Source of the DNA: RYN-433 sp036558265 | GTDB taxonomy: Bacteria > Planctomycetota > Phycisphaerae > Tepidisphaerales > Tepidisphaeraceae | Assembly: GCA_036558265.1 (NCBI GenBank) | Contig: DATBFY010000024.1 | Coordinates: forward strand, 1 to 5,335 | DNA length: 5,335 bases | Direction: 5' to 3' | Shown: positions 1-5,206 of the stretch, in pieces | Numbering within the stretch: position 1 is the stretch's first letter | Layout: each line of letters begins with the position of its first letter | Made by a program: the position numbers and the translations under genes | Notes under the pieces: model-generated | What the model was told of the DNA's origin: nothing | The model's database searches: none | The model's input: the letters and a program-made list of their open reading frames with translations, nothing else

Positions 1-27
1 GAGGACCCTCGCGCGGTATGGTGCTGC

Positions 28-297
28 GTGATGGGATTCACCGTCAAGGAAATCCAGCCGACCCCCAATCCGAACGCGGCCAAGTTCGTCCTCGACCGCC
101 AGATTTCTGATCGTCCCCTAAGCTTTTTGAACCCGGCTCAGGGAAAGGACGATCCGCTCGCGTCGGAACTTTTCGGCATCAAGGGAGTCACCAGCGTCCT
201 GATCCTGGGTGACTTCGTGACGGTGAATAAAGAGGTGGGGGTGAAATGGGATGAGATCTCTCAGAAGGTGCGAGAAATATTGCAGAAAACCCCCTGA
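28..297 (+). CDS. Stand-alone Nfu/NifU N-terminal domain protein
   Basis: The 89-residue product matches the Nfu N-terminal domain (the N-terminal half of iron-sulfur carrier Nfu): it opens with VKEIQPTPNPNAAKFVL, the family's TPNPN..KF signature, and has the later core LFGIKGVTSVLILGDFVTV and a closing helix around residues 72-86. The whole protein is one domain. The C-terminal NifU domain with its CxxC cluster-binding pair is absent, and there is not one cysteine, so it cannot itself hold an Fe-S cluster through cysteines. A cytosolic accessory or partner-binding role in Fe-S carriage is inferred, not shown. The frame opens at GTG 28, directly followed by ATG 31, which I think the likelier start. 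No Shine-Dalgarno is visible; a TATGGT hexamer at 17-22 could be a -10 box. The frame stays open to the window edge, so a further upstream start cannot be excluded. The stop lies inside a small CCCC-TGAA-GGGG hairpin (291-302). Confidence 0.85.
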   Translation: MMGFTVKEIQPTPNPNAAKFVLDRQISDRPLSFLNPAQGKDDPLASELFGIKGVTSVLILGDFVTVNKEVGVKWDEISQKVREILQKTP

Positions 298-302
298 AGG
301 GG

Positions 303-331
303 TCGATTCTTAAAAAGAATTCAGATATTAT
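303..331 (+). promoter_or_regulatory. Candidate promoter for a small RNA
   Basis: TATTAT at 326-331 matches the TATAAT consensus at five of six bases. TCGATT at 303-308 lies exactly 17 bp upstream but is a poor -35 (three of six). Transcription would start near 338 and reach the intrinsic terminator at 425 after about 88 nt, without a convincing ORF. The box sits inside the dyad TTCAGAT-ATT-ATCTGAA, so a repressor bound there would block it. The -10 could be coincidental in an AT-rich patch. Confidence 0.3.
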
Positions 332-336
332 CTGAA
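306..336. repeat. Two overlapping perfect AT-rich palindromes
   Basis: ATTCTT-AAA-AAGAAT (306-320) is followed immediately by TTCAGAT-ATT-ATCTGAA (320-336); both have perfect arms and 3-nt centres, and they share base 320. The block is strikingly AT-rich in a GC-rich window. It could be a protein-binding dyad (operator) or two small RNA hairpins behind the Nfu-like gene. It also contains the TATTAT box proposed below as a promoter. Confidence 0.6.
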
Positions 337-337
337 C

Positions 338-425
338 CGCCCCCAAATCCAGAGCGTAAGTCTGTTGCGAAGTGTTTCTTCCCTCCTTGCCCCGTAGGTC
401 TCACCCACGCCTACGGGGTTTTTTT
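338..425 (+). ncRNA. Possible small RNA ending in intrinsic terminator
   Basis: This stretch runs from the start predicted by the TATTAT box to the end of a strong terminator. It holds no plausible coding frame. It contains the pyrimidine tract TTTCTTCCCTCCTTG (375-389), which includes CCTCC, complementary to Shine-Dalgarno sequences, and the terminator loop exposes TCACCCAC. C-rich single-stranded loops of this kind are typical of base-pairing regulatory RNAs that mask ribosome binding sites. The simpler alternative is that this is the 3' untranslated region of the Nfu-like gene. No known RNA family is recognised. Confidence 0.28.
390..425 (+). terminator. Strong intrinsic terminator
   Basis: CCCCGTAGG (390-398) pairs perfectly with CCTACGGGG (410-418) across an 11-nt loop, and seven T residues follow at once (419-425). 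This is a textbook rho-independent terminator on the + strand. It ends either the Nfu-like transcript or the proposed small RNA. The loop carries TCACCCAC at 401-408, which recurs in the loop of the next terminator. Confidence 0.9.
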
Positions 426-548
426 ACGCGCCCGTCAGGCTTGATCGTCTCTGCCGCCCCTCATGCTGCTCTCATGCGCCGCGGGTATCTTCCCTACCAC
501 TCGTTTGACCCGCCGTTGAAGGGTCGAACTCAACTTGCTCCAAGGTTA
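426..548 (+). other. Gene-free spacer between two terminators
   Basis: I see no credible gene or good promoter here. It contains TCTTCCCT (488-495), also present upstream of the first terminator (377-384), and a 5-bp inverted repeat GTTGA (515-519) / TCAAC (530-534). Together with the shared terminator loops this hints that 426-585 is a diverged second copy of the unit at 338-425, but the rest of the sequence does not align by eye. Confidence 0.3.
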
Positions 549-585
549 GCCTCGCCGGCGATCACCCACACCGGCGGGGCTTTTT
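549..585 (+). terminator. Second intrinsic terminator, same loop motif
   Basis: GCCTCGCCGG (549-558) pairs with CCGGCGGGGC (571-580) over ten positions with one G-U, across a 12-nt loop, followed by TTTTT (581-585). The loop again contains TCACCCAC (562-569). The T-run serves + strand transcripts. The reverse-strand gene stops at 587-585 right beside it, but no T-run follows the hairpin in that direction, so it would be at most a weak terminator for that gene. No gene lies between the first terminator and this one, so it stops either read-through or a second small transcript from about 426-548. Confidence 0.82.
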
Positions 586-2942
586 CATTTGTCTTCCTCG
601 TCCAAGGCGAGGTCTTCGGGCCGCATCTTCTCGGCAATGGCCGGCGGGACGCGGCCGATGGGGAAGAGGACCGTGATGCGGTTGCCGCCATGCGCGATGC
701 AGATGCGGTCGGCGGGGTCGAGCCAGATGCGCAGGGGGTCGGCGTCGGAGGGGATCTGACGGGTGAAGACGGCATCGACGACGAAGGGCTGGTCGTCGCC
801 GGGCGTCGGCCGGATTCGAACCACGCGTCCGGGCTCGTTAAATAAGAAGAGCAGACCTTCCCGGGTACGCAGCAGGGTCGGTTTGCCGGCGCCGACGGCC
901 AACTGCGGAAGCGGCCAGTCGATCAGGGCGCCGTCGGGCTTGACCACTTTGAGGGATTGACGGCCGTCATAGAAGCGCGTGCCGTCGGGAAGGACCAGCA
1001 GCGGCGGACCAAGGTCGGGGGTGGTGGTGGCCCGAGTCGTGGCAGGTCGCGTGGCCGGGACCTGCGGCGGCAGTTCGGTAAAGACCTTTTCCTTTTTCAG
1101 ATCGATCACGCGCCAGCCTTCGGCTTCGAGGGCCCAGGGCACGGGGTCGGGCTTGACGTCCATGTAGATGACCGGCCAGCCGCCCTTGTCCCAGCCGACT
1201 TTTCCGATGGACGGGGGGAGCAGCCATCCGGGGAGGCGAGGGGTTGGATCGGGGAGGCGCGGGTCGAGGATCAGGAAGGAATCCTGAGCGGCGAGTGCTG
1301 AGGCCTGCGCGGAGGGTTTTGTGGTCCGCGTTGTTGCGGGGACGGCCGTCGCGGCGGCGTGGTGGAAGATCCAGCGGCCGGTCGAGTCGATGCCGACGAA
1401 GTCCATGAAGTTGCGGTGCCGCTTGTGCAGGATCGGCTCGAGGTGGTTTCCGATGAACCACTGCGGGCCCATGACCGGATCGATGACGACGTAGTCGTTC
1501 AAGCCCCAGGCGACGATGCGATGCTTGTTGGGGTCGAGGTCGGCGGTGACGCCGCCGGGCAGAAGCTCGACGGCGCGCCCGGGGCGCACGGAGAGCCAGG
1601 CGGGGGAGACGTAGGTCGGCGAGTCGTCGGGCCGGGGGATGGCGACGCCGGCCTCGGCGTAGAAGATCACGCCGCCGTCGGGCAGGCGGTTGACGACCGA
1701 CATTCGGCCGTCCACCAGCGACATGCTGCCCAGGGAGGGTTCGATCTTGTTCTTGAGGAGTTGGCGGATGCGGATCTGGGCTTCGAGCGGCTGGAGGTCG
1801 AGGACTTTCTCGAGGAGCGGCGCGATGCCGGGGCCGTAGGTGGTGAGGGTGCGAAAGGCCGCGTCGCGCTTGTCCTGGTCGGCGGCGGAGAGCTGGCCAA
1901 CGAGCTGGAGGACCTTTTCCTGGTCGACGGCGGCGGCGGAGGCGGCGACGGAGTTCAGAGAGAAGGTAACCTTGTCCTGCTCCTTCTCGTCGGGCGCGGC
2001 GGAGACGATCTGAAGCACCGAGCCGTCGAGCAGGGGCACCAGGTGCAGGATGCGGTCGGGCCAGCCGTCCTGGCCGGTGAGGACGGTCCACCGGTAGGTG
2101 GGCGCGGGGGGGGCGCTACCGTCGGCCCGGGGGGTGGGTGGGATCGGGGCATATCGGGCGACGCCGCGGGCGCCGCGCGTGCCGGCGGCGTTGGTGACGT
2201 AGGCGATCACGCCGCTGATGTCCATCGCCAGTTGCACGGCGCGGTCGTGAGCGTCCTTGGTGTCGATGAGCTGCTGATGGCTTTGGAGGATGGATTCGGG
2301 GGACTGGTCGAAGGTGAAGGCGCAAACGCCGGTGGCGGTCGGGACGATGATGCGGTCCTTGGCGCCGCGGACGCCGCCCAGGACCAGGGCACGGTCCCAG
2401 CGGAAGCCGAGGGAGTCCTGGAGGGAGCGGCGGCCGTCGTAGTCGAGCAGTTGGAATCCCCGCCCTGCCGGGTTTTTGACCACCAGGTGGGGGAGCCACA
2501 GGCCGTTCTCGGTGGGGGACCACCAGGCGAAGCAGACGCGATCGCGGAGGAGCTGGGTGGCGGTGTCGGTGGCGGAGGCCCTGAGGAAGTTGAAATCCGC
2601 GGGGGCGTCGGGGCGGGTGATCCAGAGGTAGCCCTGGTTGTCGAGGTAGAGCGGATCGTCGAGGACGACGCGGGCGGCGTAACGCATGTCGAGAGCGTCG
2701 TCGAGCCGCTGGGTGGTGGGGTATTTGGGGTCGTCGGCGCGGAGGATGTCGAGTAGCTGAGTCGTGGGATGCGGTTCGTTTTGCGCCAGGCGCGTGGTGG
2801 CGCGGGTGGCGGGCGTGGTGGAGGCGAAGGTGGCGGGACGGGTGGCGGCGCGAAGCGGGTGGGTGTAGCGGAACCAGGCGGCGCCCGCGATGACCGCGAC
2901 GACCACGAGCACGGAGAGCAGGAGGAGGGGGAGGCGTTTCAT
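585..2942 (-). CDS. Membrane-anchored protein, HEAT-like segment, propeller-like flanks
   Basis: The 785-residue product starts with two basic residues and a hydrophobic stretch (about residues 4-23), a signal anchor or uncleaved signal peptide that places the bulk outside the inner membrane. I do not recognise the full-length family. Low-complexity Thr/Ala/Pro/Arg linkers lie at about 33-52, 531-545 and 628-642. Residues 343-400 (LQLVGQLSAADQDKRDAAF, then TYGPGIAPLLEKVL and RIRQLLKN) look like the HEAT-like repeat that planctomycetes insert in many exported proteins: a short helix, an 'R.AA...L...G' helix, and a closing 'IRIRQLLK' helix. The flanks have recurring short beta-type motifs (YLWITRPDAPADF, LLVLPDGTRFYDG, GLLFLFNEPGRVVRI, RIWLDPADRICI) that suggest a beta-propeller; this is inference. 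The tail (RPEDLALDEEDK) is acidic. Only two cysteines are seen (C137, C207), and no catalytic motif. The ATG at 2942 lacks a clear Shine-Dalgarno. A scaffold or binding role in the periplasm is plausible. Confidence 0.85.
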   Translation of the reverse strand: MKRLPLLLLSVLVVVAVIAGAAWFRYTHPLRAATRPATFASTTPATRATTRLAQNEPHPTTQLLDILRADDPKYPTTQRLDDALDMRYAARVVLDDPLYLDNQGYLWITRPDAPADFNFLRASATDTATQLLRDRVCFAWWSPTENGLWLPHLVVKNPAGRGFQLLDYDGRRSLQDSLGFRWDRALVLGGVRGAKDRIIVPTATGVCAFTFDQSPESILQSHQQLIDTKDAHDRAVQLAMDISGVIAYVTNAAGTRGARGVARYAPIPPTPRADGSAPPAPTYRWTVLTGQDGWPDRILHLVPLLDGSVLQIVSAAPDEKEQDKVTFSLNSVAASAAAVDQEKVLQLVGQLSAADQDKRDAAFRTLTTYGPGIAPLLEKVLDLQPLEAQIRIRQLLKNKIEPSLGSMSLVDGRMSVVNRLPDGGVIFYAEAGVAIPRPDDSPTYVSPAWLSVRPGRAVELLPGGVTADLDPNKHRIVAWGLNDYVVIDPVMGPQWFIGNHLEPILHKRHRNFMDFVGIDSTGRWIFHHAAATAVPATTRTTKPSAQASALAAQDSFLILDPRLPDPTPRLPGWLLPPSIGKVGWDKGGWPVIYMDVKPDPVPWALEAEGWRVIDLKKEKVFTELPPQVPATRPATTRATTTPDLGPPLLVLPDGTRFYDGRQSLKVVKPDGALIDWPLPQLAVGAGKPTLLRTREGLLFLFNEPGRVVRIRPTPGDDQPFVVDAVFTRQIPSDADPLRIWLDPADRICIAHGGNRITVLFPIGRVPPAIAEKMRPEDLALDEEDK

Positions 2943-3032
2943 CGGCGGTCACACCCGTTTTGAGTTGAGATGCCTGGGTGAATCTCATCCTACCAGACGG
3001 ATGAGGAGGGGGTAAGTTGCGGGGGGAGGCGT

Positions 3033-3050
3033 GGAACGTGAAAACGTGAA
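3033..3050 (+). repeat. Short dispersed repeat, CGTGAA words (copy 1)
   Basis: GGAACGTGAAAACGTGAA at 3033-3050 matches 4023-4040 at 16 of 18 bases, differing only at the two bases between the CGTGAA words. Each copy is followed within about 20 bases by GGCGCGG and later by a copy of the palindromic repeat, so the two repeat types occur in the same order. Words like this (TTCACG on the other strand) are common filler in planctomycete intergenic DNA. Confidence 0.6.
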
Positions 3051-3156
3051 GATGGGACGCGGCGCGGATGGGGATGAAGCGGCGTGGGCAGCGTGGGCCC
3101 GTGTAGTGGGATGGTGCATGCGGAGTCCAGGAGCAGGAGGAATGGGAGCCCTGTGA

Positions 3157-3287
3157 TTTGGTTCATGGGGCTGACGCTCCTGCCCTGGTCGCCGCTTGCG
3201 CATTTCGCCGGGAGGGCGGGTTGACGTGCCGTGGTCCCGCTATGGCGAAATGCTCCAGCGGCGTGGGTAACGAGGACGCCACGGCGG
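3157..3287 (+). repeat. Palindromic dispersed repeat, copy A
   Basis: About 131 bp matching copy B at 4119-4249. The first 63 bases differ at only five positions, including a 33-bp identical block (3187-3219). Bases 3220-3243 have diverged, and 3244-3287 match again with about seven differences. The element folds into a long hairpin: CGCCGCT (3190-3196) pairs with AGCGGCG (3257-3263), then a symmetric 3x3 internal loop, then GCATTTCGCC (3200-3209) pairs with GGCGAAATGC (3244-3253), giving 17 bp around a 34-nt loop. The stem is conserved between copies while most of the loop is not, as expected for a structured RNA or a small palindromic mobile element. I see no target-site duplication. Confidence 0.82.
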
Positions 3288-3419
3288 GCGTTGGGTACGA
3301 TATGAGAATCAATTCCGAGAGCTGTCCGGAGTTGGTTGGGCGGCGGAAGAGTGCGGCGAGGCGGTGGCGAGCGGAGTACCTTGGACGTTTCGATGATGAG
3401 TGCGAACCGTGAGTAAGGC

Positions 3420-3424
3420 GGAGG
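3420..3424 (+). promoter_or_regulatory. Shine-Dalgarno that selects ATG 3430
   Basis: GGAGG at 3420-3424 ends 5 nt before ATG 3430. Earlier in-frame GTG codons at 3400 and 3409 have no such site. This is the clearest ribosome binding site in the window and favours the shorter product. Confidence 0.65.
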
Positions 3425-3429
3425 CTCGG

Positions 3430-4083
3430 ATGCGGTGGGTCGTGCGGATCGCGGGATGGGCGGCGCGGGGGTTGCTCGCGGTTGTCTGCTGCGCGGCGGT
3501 GGTCTGCTGGCCGCTGAGCTGGCGCGGGCCGCGCGGGATCGTGTACTGCTGGTCAGGAGGCCCGGCGGAGGGACGATCGTTTTATTTGATCGAACTGGGC
3601 TTTGGCGAGGGCGGCGCGTGGTTCGCGTGGAACCGTGTCCGCCTCGAGGCAAACGCGCCCGAAAAAACGGTCGCTGAGTTGCGGCATGCCTATGACCCGG
3701 CGCGGGGTTGGGACGTGGGCACGCAATTCCCGGTGGGGCCTTGGCGCTGGGGAGAGGACATTTGGCACGGGTTCGGACGGCTGGGACGATGGTCCTTTTC
3801 GCAGTCCGAGCCGTACGTAACGGCGGATGTGCGGGCGTTTGCCGCGCCGCTCTGGGGCATTGCGCTGGTGTCGGGTGCCTGGCCGGCGGCGAGCCTGGTC
3901 CTGTTTGCGCGGCGTCGGCTCCGGGCACGACGGATGAGCATGGCGGGGCGCTGCCCCTCGTGCGGGTACGACCTGCGGGCGACGCCGGAGCGATGCCCGG
4001 AGTGCGGGCGGGTGGCGGGGGGGGAACGTGAAGGCGTGAAACGGCGCGGCTGCGATCATGTCCCCGCGGCAATGTCGTCCTGA
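3430..4083 (+). CDS. Small membrane protein with C-terminal zinc ribbon
   Basis: From ATG 3430 the product has 217 residues. It has a hydrophobic helix at about 7-28, a roughly 110-residue soluble stretch rich in Trp and Gly that is probably outside the membrane, a second helix at about 139-160, a basic stop-transfer segment RRRLRARR, and then a cytoplasmic zinc ribbon with C175, C178, C189 and C192 in CPSCGYDLRATPERCPECG. That motif marks a large planctomycete family of small two-helix membrane proteins of unknown function; the ribbon presumably binds one zinc and may contact a partner. The gene is oriented away from the 785-residue gene and flanked by direct copies of a palindromic repeat. 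Members of this family normally end soon after the ribbon. Here a tail of about 19 residues follows, encoded by repeat DNA (4023-4083), so the original stop may have been lost. A GTG start at 3400 would add ten residues. Confidence 0.8.
   Translation: MRWVVRIAGWAARGLLAVVCCAAVVCWPLSWRGPRGIVYCWSGGPAEGRSFYLIELGFGEGGAWFAWNRVRLEANAPEKTVAELRHAYDPARGWDVGTQFPVGPWRWGEDIWHGFGRLGRWSFSQSEPYVTADVRAFAAPLWGIALVSGAWPAASLVLFARRRLRARRMSMAGRCPSCGYDLRATPERCPECGRVAGGEREGVKRRGCDHVPAAMSS
4023..4040 (+). repeat. CGTGAA-word repeat (copy 2), inside a CDS end
   Basis: GGAACGTGAAGGCGTGAA repeats 3033-3050 with two differences. It lies in the last 61 bases of the zinc-ribbon gene and encodes the GEREGVK part of its tail, straight after the zinc ribbon. 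The other copy is intergenic, so this one probably arrived at the 3' end of the gene and changed the C-terminus. Confidence 0.6.
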
Positions 4084-4108
4084 CGAAGCTTTGCCGACGA
4101 AGCATCTT
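4073..4108 (+). repeat. Possible TGTCATCCTGA-type dispersed repeat
   Basis: TGTCGTCCTGACGAAGC (4073-4089), followed by GACGAAGCATCTTGCC (4096-4111), resembles the dispersed intergenic motif of the form TGTCATCCTGA...GAAG.ATCT that I recall from several bacterial phyla. The octamer GACGAAGC occurs twice (4082-4089 and 4096-4103). The TGA that ends the zinc-ribbon gene (4081-4083) is part of this motif. Family assignment is from memory and uncertain. Confidence 0.35.
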
Positions 4109-4118
4109 GCCTTGGTGG

Positions 4119-4249
4119 TTTGGTGTATCGGGCTGACGCTCCTGCCGCGGTCGCCGCTTGCGCATTTCGCCGGGAGGGCGGAGGGTGGTGCGCGGTGGCT
4201 CTGTCTGGCGAAATAGCCAGCGGCGGGGGCGACGAGGGCGCCACGGCGG
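4119..4249 (+). repeat. Palindromic dispersed repeat, copy B
   Basis: The same element as 3157-3287, in the same orientation and offset by 962 bp. The hairpin is kept: CGCCGCT (4152-4158) with AGCGGCG (4219-4225), and ATTTCGCC (4164-4171) with GGCGAAAT (4207-4214). The two outermost base pairs of the inner stem are lost (GGCGAAATAG instead of GGCGAAATGC). The loop after the shared GGGAGGGCGG differs almost completely from copy A. Copies A and B bracket the zinc-ribbon gene as direct repeats. Confidence 0.82.
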
Positions 4250-4438
4250 CCGCGGGGTCGGCGAAGGACCAATACGCCAAGGCTTCTGGACTGAGGGTGG
4301 TCGGGGGCCTAAGGACAATCCGGTTCACGATGCGCTGGGCGAGCCCAGCCGATAAAATTCTGCGCGGGGGTGGTTCGGGTTGGTGTAGCGGCGGGGTGCA
4401 CACGTAAGCGGGGACGATCGCCTAGGTGGAAATTCCGA

Positions 4439-4467
4439 TGAACAGGGTGAGTCGGGCGACGTATCCT
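4439..4467 (+). promoter_or_regulatory. Candidate promoter of the ANTAR regulator
   Basis: TGAACA (4439-4444) and TATCCT (4462-4467) each match the housekeeping consensus at four of six bases and have an exact 17-bp spacer. The predicted start, about 4474-4475, is only a few bases before ATG 4478. That implies either a nearly leaderless message, or use of the second ATG (4499), which has a weak GGTGA at 4484-4488 in front. Confidence 0.35.
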
Positions 4468-4477
4468 TAACAATCTG

Positions 4478-5086
4478 ATGAACGGTGAACACGATTCCAT
4501 GACCGAACGCTTGAAGATCCTGATCGTCGAGGACGAGACGCTGGTGGGGATGGGCCTGCAGGACCAGCTCCAGAAGTTGGGGCATGAGGTGGTGGCGCAG
4601 GCGGCGAGCGCCGCCGATGCGCTGGAGCAGTTCCGCCTGCACCAGCCGGACGCGGTGCTGGTGGACGTGCGGCTCAACGGCGGAGACGGGATCGAGCTGG
4701 CGAAGCAGTGCCTGCAGATCCGGCGGGTGCCGATGGTGGTGATCAGCGCGTACAGCGACGCGGAGCTCATCCAGCGCGCCGGGGAGGCGGGGGTGTTCGG
4801 GTACCTCGTTAAGCCGGTGGAGCAGGGGCAGCTCGCGGCGCAGCTTTCGGTGGCGGTGCGGCGGTTCCGCGAGAACGAGCAGATGCGGATCGAGAAGGAG
4901 CAACTGGCGGCCAACCTGGAGACGCGGAAGCTCGTGGAGCGGGCGAAGGGGATCTTCATGCGCCGGTTGCACCTGGACGAGCCGGAGGCGCACAAGCGTC
5001 TTCAGCAGGAGAGCCAGAAGCGGCGGATCTCGCTGGCGGATCTGGCGAAGAAGATCATCGAGAGCGAGGAGCTGCTGGGCGGCTGA
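4478..5086 (+). CDS. ANTAR-domain response regulator, orphan
   Basis: The 202-residue protein has an N-terminal receiver domain (about 12-128) and a C-terminal ANTAR RNA-binding domain (about 147-200). Receiver residues are all in place: acidic pair E18-D19 in ILIVEDE, phospho-acceptor D63 in AVLVDVRL, switch S90 in VVISAYS, and K112-P113 in YLVKPVE. A charged helix (128-150) links to the ANTAR bundle, recognised by LVERAKGIFMRR, EAHKRLQQES and ISLADLAKKIIESEELL. In known members (AmiR, NasR, EutV), phosphorylation promotes dimerisation and binding to paired RNA hairpins that prevent termination of target transcripts. The phosphodonor kinase is not in this window, and no clear two-hairpin target is seen, so the regulated genes are unknown. 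ATG 4478 gives the full frame; ATG 4499 would remove seven residues and leave the receiver intact. GC-rich codon use matches the neighbours. Confidence 0.92.
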   Translation: MNGEHDSMTERLKILIVEDETLVGMGLQDQLQKLGHEVVAQAASAADALEQFRLHQPDAVLVDVRLNGGDGIELAKQCLQIRRVPMVVISAYSDAELIQRAGEAGVFGYLVKPVEQGQLAAQLSVAVRRFRENEQMRIEKEQLAANLETRKLVERAKGIFMRRLHLDEPEAHKRLQQESQKRRISLADLAKKIIESEELLGG

Positions 5087-5090
5087 AGAA

Positions 5091-5142
5091 GGCAAAAGGC
5101 AAAGGGGTGCGGAAGGCAAAAGGCAAAGGGCAAAAGGCAAAA
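5091..5142 (+). repeat. GGCAAAA heptamer repeats
   Basis: Six GGCAAAA or GGCAAAG units lie directly after the regulator's stop: two in tandem at 5091-5104 and four in tandem at 5115-5142. A 19-base block starting GAAGGCAAAAGG recurs with a 24-bp offset (5088 and 5112). This kind of GGCAAAA (TTTTGCC) filler is frequent between planctomycete genes as I recall. Units are too short and lack spacers for CRISPR. Its role is unknown; slippage or copying of short words could generate it. Confidence 0.75.
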
Positions 5143-5186
5143 GTGGCGGAGGGGGTGCGCGAGGTGTTCGCGTGGGGGATTTGTCC

Positions 5187-5192
5187 TATACT
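5187..5192 (+). promoter_or_regulatory. -10 box before the U32 gene
   Basis: TATACT matches the consensus at five of six bases. No good -35 lies at 16-18 bp (GTGTTC at 5164-5169 is 17 bp away and poor). Transcription would start near 5199, leaving a leader of about 8 nt before ATG 5207 and no room for a Shine-Dalgarno; none is visible. Confidence 0.5.
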
Positions 5193-5206
5193 TTCCGATT
5201 CGGTTT

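Larger units (their letters stand above)
2943..3429. other. Divergent intergenic region, repeat-filled
   Basis: This is the gap between the divergent 785-residue and zinc-ribbon genes. Near the reverse-strand start is a 6-bp inverted repeat, TGAGAT (2966-2971) / ATCTCA (2982-2987), and a weak reverse-strand -10-like TAGGAT (2994-2989), which may be that gene's control region. Further right lie the CGTGAA word pair (3033-3050), a doubled GCGTGGGC (3082-3089 and 3091-3098), and palindromic repeat copy A (3157-3287). The last 140 bases must hold the promoter of the zinc-ribbon gene, but I see no strong box there. Long open frames across this gap on the reverse strand are translations of repeat DNA. 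Confidence 0.5.
4084..4477. other. Intergenic region with repeat copy B
   Basis: Besides the repeats, the right half (4250-4477) is gene-free. It holds a 6-bp hairpin GCTGGG-CGAG-CCCAGC (4334-4349) followed by TAAAAT (4353-4358), which matches a -10 box at five of six bases but has no matching -35 at normal spacing. A ten-codon ORF at 4438-4470 ends just before the regulator gene; it has no ribosome binding site and I do not call it. No intrinsic terminator is seen behind the zinc-ribbon gene. Confidence 0.5.

Noticed and set aside
812..822. tRNA T-arm-like GGATTCGAACC (GGTTCGAATCC on the reverse strand)
   Set aside because: The flanking bases do not form a T-stem, no acceptor, D or anticodon arms are present, and it lies in the coding sequence of the large gene (RVVRIRPTP).
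372..845. 157-residue + strand frame
   Set aside because: It runs through both terminators and into the antisense of the large gene, and it has no recognisable domain.
1359..2756. 465-residue open frame on the + strand, opposite the large reverse-strand gene
   Set aside because: It is Gly/Val/Glu/Asp-rich with no domain or hydrophobic core and lies wholly antisense to a gene with a signal anchor and domain structure; long antisense frames are expected at this GC content.
2990..4318. 442-residue open frame on the reverse strand across the zinc-ribbon gene and both repeats
   Set aside because: Its sequence is Arg/Pro-rich, and peptides such as MRKRRPGQERQP recur only because the DNA repeat recurs. 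The + strand gene has a ribosome binding site, membrane helices and a zinc ribbon.
4334..4349. Hairpin upstream of the ANTAR regulator as a self-regulatory ANTAR target
   Set aside because: The loop is four bases (CGAG), not the six-base loop with A1 and G4, and there is no second paired hairpin or terminator.
4438..4470. Ten-codon leader ORF before the regulator
   Set aside because: It has no ribosome binding site and overlaps the proposed promoter, so it would probably not be transcribed from it.
4309..5140. Reverse-strand frames of 228 and 271 residues opposite the regulator
   Set aside because: Both are antisense shadows of a clearly recognised receiver-ANTAR protein; one begins with the translated GGCAAAA repeat.
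5091..5142. CRISPR-like array
   Set aside because: Units are 7 bp and mostly contiguous, with no regular unique spacers and no cas genes nearby.
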